Positions 1 through 6,368 are shown, counted from the stretch's first letter. The stretch: DNA of 6,734 nucleotides from an uncultured euryarchaeote (GCA_937897005.1 CALCOQ010000226.1:1-6734); one strand, 5' to 3'. Notes: generated by a model from the letters alone, not told the origin. Translations and numbers: made by a program.

Positions 1-167
1 CGTTCTAATCCTGAAATGTCGCAGATCATTGCAGCAGTTCGAACTCCAATACCACGAACGCTGGTCAATGCTGTCTGTATTTTCTTCAGACCATCTATGT
101 CTGTATCTGCTAATCTGATGATATAGGAGAAATCGTCTCCTACCTCTTTGTTCTGGGCTTCTGCCAT
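1..167 (-). CDS. rps13: 30S ribosomal protein uS13 (S13), N-terminal part, truncated by window edge
   Basis: Reading the minus strand from the ATG at 167-165 gives 55 complete codons before the window ends. The product begins MAEAQNKEVGDDFSYIIRLA and continues with the archaeal/eukaryotic S13 pattern: 'YIIRLADTDIDG', then 'ALTSVRGIGVRTA'. The RGIGxRTA segment (residues about 38-44) is the start of the helix-hairpin-helix RNA-binding region of uS13, which sits in the head of the small ribosomal subunit and contacts 16S rRNA and the P-site tRNA. The start is supported by a strong purine-rich SD eight bases upstream. The short acidic N-terminal tail before 'FSYIIRLA' is usual for archaeal members. 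In many archaea rps13 opens a cluster with rps4, rps11 and RNA polymerase subunit D; those genes would lie beyond the left edge and are not visible. Identification is from recalled family sequence and is firm despite the truncation. Confidence 0.93.
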   Translation of the reverse strand, partial: MAEAQNKEVGDDFSYIIRLADTDIDGLKKIQTALTSVRGIGVRTAAMICDISGLE

Positions 168-175
168 CTTTTTTT

Positions 176-181
176 CCTCCC
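176..181 (-). promoter_or_regulatory. Shine-Dalgarno site of rps13
   Basis: On the minus strand GGGAGG lies eight bases before the rps13 ATG, separated by an A-rich spacer. It is a strong match to the archaeal anti-SD and fixes this ATG as the start. It also shows that this gene is translated from a leadered mRNA. Confidence 0.8.
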
Positions 182-197
182 TTCCTAGTGGCACCTG

Positions 198-227
198 ATC
201 CGAGAATCGGGTGGGAACTACGTTCCC
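198..227 (-). promoter_or_regulatory. Two tandem small hairpins in the rps13 leader
   Basis: Two adjacent inverted repeats lie between the probable promoter and the SD of rps13. Plus-strand coordinates are GGGAAC (213-218), a 3-base loop, GTTCCC (222-227), giving six perfect pairs; and CCGA (200-203), loop GAA, TCGG (207-210), with one further A-T pair (198/212) beyond a mismatch. In the minus-strand RNA both can fold, in series, upstream of the exposed SD. This could be a regulatory or stability element of a ribosomal-protein mRNA, but short GC hairpins also occur by chance and no known r-protein leader motif is recognised. Confidence 0.35.
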
Positions 228-245
228 GGGCGTCGCTGCGACCGC

Positions 246-283
246 CCACCCCTATTTGAAAGGCACGACGCGGAATGGGGTGG
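246..283 (-). promoter_or_regulatory. Probable rps13 promoter region with flanking inverted repeat
   Basis: The only AT-rich element in the 143-base gap between the methyltransferase stop and rps13 reads CTTTCAAATAGG on the minus strand (251-262), a weak BRE/TATA-like match. A transcript starting about 25 bases downstream would begin near 230, just before the tandem leader hairpins, leaving a leader of about 60 bases. The element lies in the loop between inverted arms CCACCCC (246-252) and GGGGTGG (277-283), which extend by ATT/AAT after a one-base bulge. The arms could be an operator, or a hairpin at the 3' end of the methyltransferase transcript; no U-tract follows on the minus strand. The TATA assignment is tentative. 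Confidence 0.3.
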
Positions 284-310
284 TCGTTCAACTGAATGGA
301 ACGCAGTCAC

Positions 311-1564
311 TCATTCTTCATGACAGAGTAACAGGTGTTCATCTGTTCCCGTCCGAGTAATGAATCCACTCTTGGTGCCACTTGAACGACGCAACATTCT
401 GTCAAGTCCTCTTTGCAGGACTGGCTGGACCTCCGGTGGCAAGGACGTACGTAGTGTCATCTTGTTGAATCCGCAATCAATCGCTTTCTCGGCAATGGAT
501 TCAAGATTATTCTCATCCAATGTTGCACGTACCAGAGATACTACCATCCCTGTGCATTGTATGAGAAGAGAATCCAGTTCATGTCCAAACCGAAGAGGCT
601 CACCATGAGTTACGATAGGTCTCCTGCCGGCGGTCACCTGCCAATCAACTCGATCTTCATTCTCTAGAACTCCATCCAACCAAGTTGATGCCATTCCAGA
701 AGAAACCAATGCAGAATCAAGGATCGTCAAATGATTTCCTTTGCGCGGAAATATCTTCTGGACTGGTGGCTCTTCAAAGGAATGAGCGACACTTTTCAAC
801 TCCAATGGTTCTGAGAAATGATCCGGTGGGATGCGAATGAATCGGCGGCCATGTTCAGAATCAGCCGCAGCACCGAGCCATAGGCTGAGACGATCTATCC
901 GTCCTGAACCCCTGCTGGCCCACTGCCAGGTTCTATCCAATCCGGGCCATCTTTCATCGACCAAATCTTCCACTTCAGCCCGCCGCTCTGATGATAGACG
1001 AGGAGAGAGGTCGAGAACCATCGCTGGACCTGTTTCTCCATGCTTGAGATAAGGTTTCCAAGCATCAAGGATGATGTTGAGTTTCGGGTCCATCTCATCG
1101 AGAGCATGGGTGGTGCTTCCTACTGGTCTGGCAGGGTCGAAATAGAACAATGCGTACTTGTTCTCTGAACTAACCAACTTGAGGACCTCGGCTGCTTTCG
1201 TTCCATCTCCAGCGACGATGGTGGCGTTACATTGCTGGCCAAGGAAATCAGATATTAGTTGTTGATTGGCAGCAGCCATCCCTGCCCTTGACTCATCAAT
1301 ATCCACTCCCAATGCTTCTTTGCCGAGAACATTTGACAAGGCAGCCAACTGCAATCCTGCTCCACATGCCGGATCTATCACCATTCCATCGGGCAGGTCG
1401 CATTCTTCGAGTTGACGAGCCCTGATCATACATACCTGCCAAGGAGTGGCTAATCTACGAGTGACGTCATCAAGATGTACCAGTAAACCTTCGGGACCAT
1501 AGGGAATCATGTTCATCTTCTCTGCATGGAGAAGAGAATCCATCACCCGAGGAGAAACTGTCAT
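311..1564 (-). CDS. Class I SAM-dependent methyltransferase with probable THUMP-like C-terminal domain
   Basis: A 417-residue protein. Residues 62-70 (VIDPACGAG) are SAM-binding motif I, 'LGVDID' (85-90) is the acidic strand-2 motif that would hold the ribose, and 'FYFDPARP' (140-147) is a motif IV variant with DPAR where N6-adenine and related enzymes have (N/D)PPY/F. The first 60 residues are an N-terminal helical segment. From about residue 275 a second region begins ('LTILDSALVSSGM', 'GRRPIVTHGEPLRFG'), ending in an 'RTGTDEHLLLC' strand. This order of SAM fold, DPAR, then such a tail recalls bacterial (notably actinobacterial) methyltransferases described as having a THUMP-like domain, which suggests an RNA substrate. 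That link is from memory and the substrate is unknown. The ATG at 1564 has a good SD (GAGGT, six bases upstream) that overlaps the stop of pyrE nine bases away, so it is probably the second gene of a pyrE operon. The catalytic fold is clear; the subfamily is less certain. Confidence 0.72.
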   Translation of the reverse strand: MTVSPRVMDSLLHAEKMNMIPYGPEGLLVHLDDVTRRLATPWQVCMIRARQLEECDLPDGMVIDPACGAGLQLAALSNVLGKEALGVDIDESRAGMAAANQQLISDFLGQQCNATIVAGDGTKAAEVLKLVSSENKYALFYFDPARPVGSTTHALDEMDPKLNIILDAWKPYLKHGETGPAMVLDLSPRLSSERRAEVEDLVDERWPGLDRTWQWASRGSGRIDRLSLWLGAAADSEHGRRFIRIPPDHFSEPLELKSVAHSFEEPPVQKIFPRKGNHLTILDSALVSSGMASTWLDGVLENEDRVDWQVTAGRRPIVTHGEPLRFGHELDSLLIQCTGMVVSLVRATLDENNLESIAEKAIDCGFNKMTLRTSLPPEVQPVLQRGLDRMLRRSSGTKSGFITRTGTDEHLLLCHEE

Positions 1565-1570
1565 TCGACG

Positions 1571-1575
1571 ACCTC
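1571..1575 (-). promoter_or_regulatory. Shine-Dalgarno site of the methyltransferase, overlapping the pyrE stop
   Basis: GAGGT on the minus strand lies six bases before the methyltransferase ATG and shares two bases with the TGA stop of pyrE (1576-1574). Ribosomes finishing pyrE would sit on this site, which favours translational coupling of the two genes and confirms the chosen start. Confidence 0.65.
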
Positions 1576-2173
1576 ACGATTCTGCGATATCATTCAAAGT
1601 GAATAATGATTCGAATCGGATTCCTGCCGCAACAAATGCTTCAGCCCCGCCTTCTGCTCTATCAACGATGGAGATGACTCCGCGTACATCGCAAGGGGTT
1701 TCATCCTGCAATTTCTGCACCGCCTTCAGAGATGAACCTCCGGTGGTGGTCACATCCTCAAGAACAACCACGCTGCCTCCTCCTGCAACTGAACTACCTT
1801 CTATTCCCGGTGGATTGTTGGTCTTGCGACCTCCTCTCCCCTTGGGTTCTTTACGAATCATGAATCCTAATCGAGAACAATCCGCGGGTGCAGTCGCAAC
1901 CGCTATCGCAGTCAACGGGACTGCTCCAAGTTCCAATCCTCCAACCAGATCCACTCCCCAATCATCAAGCCTCATGTTCAGTAATTGACCAAGTAATTGA
2001 CTGGCTTCAGGATTCATCATCAATGGCTTGGTATCAAAGAAATGCTTGCTCTTACGTCCACTGGCAAGAGTGAACCATTCATCTTCTTCGGCCTTGAGAT
2101 ATGCAAGTTCGCGAACCATTCCTCGCAAGATCTCCCAACGTGGGTCCTGCCTTAATTCTGGATGCACTGTCAT
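1574..2173 (-). CDS. pyrE: Orotate phosphoribosyltransferase
   Basis: A 199-residue cytosolic enzyme that joins orotate to PRPP to give orotidine 5'-monophosphate, the fifth step of de novo pyrimidine synthesis. Diagnostic segments in order: FTLASGRKSKHFFDTK (34-49); 'GGLELGAVPLTAIAV' (78-92); the mobile catalytic loop starting 'RKEPKGRGG' (107-115), with the R-K-x-x-K residues that contact PRPP; the PRPP-binding motif VVVLEDVTTTGGSS (135-148); and 'IVDRAEGGAEAF' (169-180). Length is typical. The overall style (GGLxLGA, EDxxTTGGS, 'IEG' after the loop) resembles the actinobacterial-type form. Odd points: the loop histidine that often follows RKExKx is Arg113, and the loop carries extra residues up to the IEG at 124-126. 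The ATG at 2173 has no clear SD, so the mRNA may have a very short leader; a weak TATA-like element lies about 45 bases upstream. It is the first gene of the probable pyrE-methyltransferase operon and diverges from polC. No orotidylate decarboxylase (pyrF) is present in the window. Confidence 0.94.
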   Translation of the reverse strand: MTVHPELRQDPRWEILRGMVRELAYLKAEEDEWFTLASGRKSKHFFDTKPLMMNPEASQLLGQLLNMRLDDWGVDLVGGLELGAVPLTAIAVATAPADCSRLGFMIRKEPKGRGGRKTNNPPGIEGSSVAGGGSVVVLEDVTTTGGSSLKAVQKLQDETPCDVRGVISIVDRAEGGAEAFVAAGIRFESLFTLNDIAES

Positions 2174-2292
2174 GGTCCCATTTGGGCGGTCAGGTCAGGT
2201 GTCGATGAATGTTCTGTATCTACAAAGCTGTTGAGGAAGTGACAATTCATGACGCGCATACTTGATGAGGCCTCGTCGCCGAGGCCTTGGAT
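2174..2292. promoter_or_regulatory. Divergent promoter region between pyrE and polC
   Basis: These 119 bases separate the two divergent start codons and must hold both promoters. For pyrE (minus) the best TATA-like element is CTTTGTAGATAC (2216-2227), predicting a start near 2195 and a leader of about 20 bases. Just upstream of the pyrE start are near-perfect 5-base tandem repeats, GGTCA GGTCA GGTGT on the plus strand (2188-2202). For polC (plus), AT-rich candidates are ACAATTCA (2242-2249) or CATACTT (2257-2263), giving a start between about 2268 and the ATG itself; neither is a strong consensus. The right end is occupied by the dyad described separately. Confidence 0.4.
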
Positions 2293-2301
2293 ATGGCCTC
2301 G
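2268..2301 (+). promoter_or_regulatory. Dyad and alternative hairpins covering the polC ribosome site and start
   Basis: AGGCCTCG (2268-2275), loop TCGC, CGAGGCCT (2280-2287) is a perfect 8-base inverted repeat. Its right arm contains GAGG (2281-2284), the only SD-like match, eight bases before the ATG at 2293. A third copy of the arm, GGCCTCG, occurs at 2295-2301, so CGAGGCC (2280-2286) could instead pair downstream, placing most of the ATG in an 8-base loop. Either fold would hide the SD. It may act in RNA as a translational switch, or in DNA as a repressor site; the transcription start is unknown, so whether the left arm is transcribed is open. Confidence 0.45.
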
Positions 2302-5300
2302 CCAAACAACTCGGGCACTGGGGCGTTCGAGATGAATTCCATGGCGGGATTCAGCATTGACGAGGAACGCCTTCAAAAAGAAATGAACTCATACCAATCA
2401 CGATTGGATGAACTGACTGAGGAATGCTATCAACTGGCAGAAGTGGCACGTTCCAAAGGCTTAGATCATTCCTTGGAGGTTGAGATACCTCGCGCCAATG
2501 ACCTTGCTGGAAGGACTGAGAAACTATTGGTCGACCATCTCGATGGAATGGAGATTGCTGATGACATCAGAACAATGCTCAAAGAGAATGATAATGACCG
2601 TGAGTCGACCGCCATCAGAATCGCTCAGAAAGTCGCTCAGGAATTCAAACAGAAAGGCGAGAGTACTGTCAAATCCATCGATGTAGGATTACGGGTCGGG
2701 CTGGCCGTTCTGACAGAAGCAGTACTGGTTGCTCCATTGGAAGGAATCAGTGAAGTCAGACTGTTAAGCAATGCAGATGGTTCTGAATTCGTCTCGATTC
2801 ATTTTGCCGGCCCGATTCGGGCCGCAGGTGGAACCGGGCAAGCACTTGGTGTCCTCATTGCAGATATGATTCGAAGGGACATGGGCATTGGCCCATACAT
2901 CCCCACAAGGCCGCAGATCGAGAGAGTGAAGGAAGAATTTGGCCTTTACCGTGGCAATCTACAGTACCGCCCCCCTCCTGAAGAAATTGAGATGATAGTC
3001 ACTGCCTGCCCTGTCATGATCAATGGTGAGTCCACAGAATCGATTGAATGTAGTGGATTCGGTCACGTCCTCAACATTGACGAAACACGAATTCGCGGAG
3101 GAGTTCTTCTGGTCATTGGAGAAGGACTGTGTCTGAAAGCACCAAAAGTGCAGAAGCATACTGAACGCCTGAAAGTAACCGGTTGGGAATTCATCTCCAA
3201 TTTCGTGAAAAAGAAAAGTCAGAAGGATTCCTTGGAATTCAAGGGTTCTCGAGTCAAACCGGTTCAGAAGTTCATGTCTGATATCATAGCAGGCAGACCC
3301 GTATTCGGAGACCCCATGGAAAGAGGTGGTTTTCGATTGAGATATGGCCGGGGTCGAGCCTCTGGACTTGCGGCTGGTTCAATCAATCCTACTGGAATGT
3401 CTGTAATGGATGATTTCCTTACCGTTGGGACTCAGATGAAGATTGAAAGGCCCGGAAAAGCCTGTGCAGTGACTCCATGTGACGAATTGGAAGGGCCTTG
3501 GGTCATACTGGAGGATGGGCGTTTCCTTCGGCTTGATGACCTTGACTCATGGAAGGAACATGGAGATTCCACCATCTCCATCTGGGACAATGGCGAAATT
3601 GCCCTCGGTTATGGTGAATTCATGGAGAACAACAAGGAATTGATTCCCTCTGCATACTGCAGAGACTGGTGGGCAAGTGAATTGCTTGAAGCGATACAGA
3701 GTGGTGAAGACCAGAAGGAGATGGCGAAGATATTGGGATTGGATTCCTTTGCAGAGATGACTGAGAAGGGACTGCATTCCTTGTTCAGAAAACTGGATCT
3801 TGATTGGGATACCTCTGTTACTATCAGCTGCCGCTATGGAACCTCTCTGTCTCCACCTAACAATCCCTGGTGGTCAGACCTACCATTGGAATGGGTCGAT
3901 GAGTTTCTCGATATCCTTGCAGATTCCAAAATCGATGAGGTAGGATTGAGGCTTTCTGGCATTGTCAAGGGTTGGAGCTCGGATTCTCCCTACGCCTTAG
4001 AGATGGGTGACAAAGAATCAAACGAACAAGAGAACGACAGAAAGTTGGTTTTCGACCATCATCATAGATCTGTGCAATTTCTGAATGAACATGGAATGGC
4101 AAAAACATGTGTCATGTTGCTAGGCCTTGCTCATCATCACGATGGAAACGACCTGTTGATCACCAGCGGGTGGGAGGCAATGTTGGAAGGGTTTGGATTG
4201 TGTGCTGATGGGGAAGGTATCAAGCGGGTGAAAGATACAAAAAGCCACCTCCAGAACAGATTGAAACAACTTGAAGATGCTGCTGCATCAATCTATGAAG
4301 ATGGTTTGCGAGTGAAGGGATTACTGAACGCCCGTAGCAGTGTTCGAATCGCTGCAGAAACCGAAGCCAGGCAGAAGGGAATGTCGATTGCGGATACCGA
4401 TAGACTGGGTAAAGAAGCGATGGAGAATGTGGTGGATGAGGGGCCAACTGACCCTCAGAAACTCCTTACAGCTAGAATGTTGGAGGATGAGCATGCCATC
4501 ATTGGAACTCTATGGCTGGTTCGTAAATCCAGCGACCTGCGATGGGAGAACAGTGTGGGGATTCGGATTGGAGCAAGGATGGGCAGGCCAGAGAAAGCAG
4601 CCCCAAGAGAAAAACCAACCACTCACAGCATCTTTCCGGTCGGGACGGATGGGGGGCCACAACGACTGTTTTCAGTCGTTGTCGATAAAGGCGATTATTA
4701 TGCAAACATGGGAAAAAGAACCTGTGTCAAATGTGGCTCTGCCGCAACTCTTCTCAAATGCCATATGATACACGAAGATGGTGAAATTTGTCGAGGACGG
4801 ACAGAGATGTCAGGTGGGGGGCGTGAAGATGGACGCAGAAGAGGGGTTTCTCAGAACATCAAGATCGCTTCGTTCATGGAGGAGGCAAGACTCTCACTCG
4901 GACTCGATAGATTGCCCAAGACGATAAAGGGACTCAAGAAACTGATGTCGAGAAACCAGACCCCTGAAGCCTTGGAAAAAGGAATCCTCAGAGCACTACA
5001 TGGAGTGCCAGTATTCCGTGATGGTACGGTTCGTTTCGACATGAGCGATGTGCCGACCACTCATTTCACACCTCAAGAAGTGGGTGTTGCTTGGCCACGT
5101 CTCTTCGACCTTGGATATTCTCATGATATTGATGGAAAGGTATTGGAAAGCGACCAACAGATGTTGGAATTGTACCCGCAGGATTTCATAGCCAGCAGGG
5201 TTGCTGCTGATTTCTTTCTGCGCACCTCTCATTATATTGATGACTTGTTGGAAAAATTCTACGGGTTGGATCGATATTACAATGCAGAAACAGATGATGA

Positions 5301-6246
5301 CCTGATTGGACATTTGATCATCGGACTTGCACCACACACTTCAGGAGGAATGCTGGGTAGAATCATTGGTTGGACGAATTCTTCTGGTGGATTCGCTCAT
5401 CCTCTGTTCCATGCTTCAAAACGCAGAAACTGCGACGGGGATGAAGATGCAATCATGTTGTTGATGGATGGGTTGCTTAATTTCAGCAAAAAAATCCTTC
5501 CTGCAAATCGAGGCGGACAGATGGATGCTCCATTGGTTCTTACGACCAGATTGAATCCAACTGAAGTTGACAAAGAAGCATTAAATGTTGATTCCGGTTG
5601 GTATTATCCTTCAACATTCTATGAAGCGACCCAGCAACAACTGCACCCGAAGGAGGTTCTACATCTGGTTGACATCGTTGAAAAGCGGTTGAAATCTGTT
5701 GCAGCAGTAAGAGGATATGGGTATACACATGGCACCAACAACATCGACGAGGGGCCTGCTCTCTCCGCCTACAAGACACTTGAAACAATGGTTGACAAGA
5801 TGAATGGACAGATCAATCTTGGCATTCGTCTCAGAGCCGTTGATGTACGAAATGTTGCCTCCAGTGTTGTACGTTCTCACTTCCTACCAGACCTCAGAGG
5901 CAATCTATTGGCATTCACCAGACAAAAGATCAGGTGTGTCTCCTGTGGACATAAATATCGCCGAATGCCACTGGCTGGTAATTGCATCCAAGTCAACAAA
6001 CGAAGTACCATGGGTCTGGGGGCTCATGGAGTTGAGGATAGCGGCATGGACCTGTGCAAGGGTAATCTCGCATTGACAGTCTCTGAAGGTGCAGTCCGCA
6101 AATACATCAAAGTCACCAAACACGTGATGGAAACCTTCGGTGTTGACGAATATACACGACAGAATGTCGATTGGTTATCCAAGAGCACTGATAGTCTGTT
6201 CAGTAACGACAAAGCAAAACAACTCTCACTCTCTGACTTCCTCTGA
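2293..6246 (+). CDS. polC: DNA polymerase II (family D) large catalytic subunit DP2
   Basis: A 1317-residue catalytic subunit of PolD, the archaeal replicative polymerase; it works with the exonuclease subunit DP1, which is not in the window. Residue numbers count from the ATG at 2293. The conserved N-terminal domain starts near residue 20 and includes 'LEVEIPRANDLAGR' (61-74) and FAGPIRAAGGTGQA (171-184). Then follow 'FRLRYGRGRASGLAAGSINP' (347-366), 'ENNKELIPSAYCRDWW' (445-460) and GARMGRPEK (760-768). Cysteines 811, 814, 823 and 833 form a zinc site. The catalytic 'KRRNCDGDEDA' has Asp1048 and Asp1050 as the metal ligands of the double-psi beta-barrel active site; this point, where some archaea carry an intein, is uninterrupted. 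A C-terminal cysteine set (1215, 1218, 1231, 1255) has a long insert. The protein ends in a PIP box (QLSLSDFL, 1310-1317) for the PCNA clamp. It is slightly longer than thermococcal DP2, partly from a charged helical stretch near 640-736. The start is uncertain: ATG 2293 has GAGG eight bases upstream; TTG 2287, ATG 2332 and ATG 2341 are in-frame alternatives, and homology begins only after the last. Confidence 0.97.
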   Translation: MASPNNSGTGAFEMNSMAGFSIDEERLQKEMNSYQSRLDELTEECYQLAEVARSKGLDHSLEVEIPRANDLAGRTEKLLVDHLDGMEIADDIRTMLKENDNDRESTAIRIAQKVAQEFKQKGESTVKSIDVGLRVGLAVLTEAVLVAPLEGISEVRLLSNADGSEFVSIHFAGPIRAAGGTGQALGVLIADMIRRDMGIGPYIPTRPQIERVKEEFGLYRGNLQYRPPPEEIEMIVTACPVMINGESTESIECSGFGHVLNIDETRIRGGVLLVIGEGLCLKAPKVQKHTERLKVTGWEFISNFVKKKSQKDSLEFKGSRVKPVQKFMSDIIAGRPVFGDPMERGGFRLRYGRGRASGLAAGSINPTGMSVMDDFLTVGTQMKIERPGKACAVTPCDELEGPWVILEDGRFLRLDDLDSWKEHGDSTISIWDNGEIALGYGEFMENNKELIPSAYCRDWWASELLEAIQSGEDQKEMAKILGLDSFAEMTEKGLHSLFRKLDLDWDTSVTISCRYGTSLSPPNNPWWSDLPLEWVDEFLDILADSKIDEVGLRLSGIVKGWSSDSPYALEMGDKESNEQENDRKLVFDHHHRSVQFLNEHGMAKTCVMLLGLAHHHDGNDLLITSGWEAMLEGFGLCADGEGIKRVKDTKSHLQNRLKQLEDAAASIYEDGLRVKGLLNARSSVRIAAETEARQKGMSIADTDRLGKEAMENVVDEGPTDPQKLLTARMLEDEHAIIGTLWLVRKSSDLRWENSVGIRIGARMGRPEKAAPREKPTTHSIFPVGTDGGPQRLFSVVVDKGDYYANMGKRTCVKCGSAATLLKCHMIHEDGEICRGRTEMSGGGREDGRRRGVSQNIKIASFMEEARLSLGLDRLPKTIKGLKKLMSRNQTPEALEKGILRALHGVPVFRDGTVRFDMSDVPTTHFTPQEVGVAWPRLFDLGYSHDIDGKVLESDQQMLELYPQDFIASRVAADFFLRTSHYIDDLLEKFYGLDRYYNAETDDDLIGHLIIGLAPHTSGGMLGRIIGWTNSSGGFAHPLFHASKRRNCDGDEDAIMLLMDGLLNFSKKILPANRGGQMDAPLVLTTRLNPTEVDKEALNVDSGWYYPSTFYEATQQQLHPKEVLHLVDIVEKRLKSVAAVRGYGYTHGTNNIDEGPALSAYKTLETMVDKMNGQINLGIRLRAVDVRNVASSVVRSHFLPDLRGNLLAFTRQKIRCVSCGHKYRRMPLAGNCIQVNKRSTMGLGAHGVEDSGMDLCKGNLALTVSEGAVRKYIKVTKHVMETFGVDEYTRQNVDWLSKSTDSLFSNDKAKQLSLSDFL

Positions 6247-6368
6247 GGGTCTGGACGCACAAGCGTCCGCAACCAATGTTCCTAGGAAAAATGGTATCAA
6301 ATTCAGAAACAAAGTTCTTGGTTCACTCTGATCCACTGGATTTGCTCATCCTTTTCCTGTGCGCGTCA
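6247..6368. other. Convergent intergenic region between polC and the surface-protein gene
   Basis: No gene is seen. The region holds the post-polC hairpin (listed separately), an A5 run at 6287-6291 that is U5 in the minus-strand transcript about 78 bases after the surface-protein stop, and pyrimidine-rich stretches on the plus strand near 6348-6358 that could serve polC termination. A short near-repeat, TTCCTGTGCGCGT (6354-6366) and TTCCTGTGCACGT (6379-6391), straddles the surface-protein stop codon and has no evident role. Confidence 0.45.
6252..6269 (+). terminator. Hairpin just downstream of the polC stop
   Basis: GGACGC (6253-6258), loop ACAA, GCGTCC (6263-6268) gives six perfect pairs, plus a G-U pair from 6252/6269, starting six bases after the polC TGA. 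It may protect the 3' end or assist termination. No T-run follows directly, and archaeal termination depends mainly on T-rich tracts, so its role as a terminator is doubtful. Confidence 0.35.

Noticed and set aside
1509..1988. 159-codon open frame on the plus strand.
   Set aside because: Antisense to pyrE and the methyltransferase start, which have clear family motifs; the plus-strand translation is low-complexity Ser/Pro/Thr-rich with no recognisable domain.
2335..2345. GAATTCCATGG, overlapping EcoRI and NcoI sites at an ATG, resembling a cloning junction.
   Set aside because: The polC reading frame and flanking native sequence continue smoothly on both sides; a chance arrangement.
4340..4768. 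142-codon open frame on the plus strand in another frame.
   Set aside because: Lies wholly inside polC, across its conserved GARMGRPEK and first zinc-site regions; no SD or recognisable product.
4996..5337. 113-codon open frame on the minus strand.
   Set aside because: Antisense to conserved polC sequence just before the active site; no domain or ribosome site seen.
5428..5451. Possible intein at the NCDGDED active-site codons of polC.
   Set aside because: The motif is continuous, with no inserted splicing domain.
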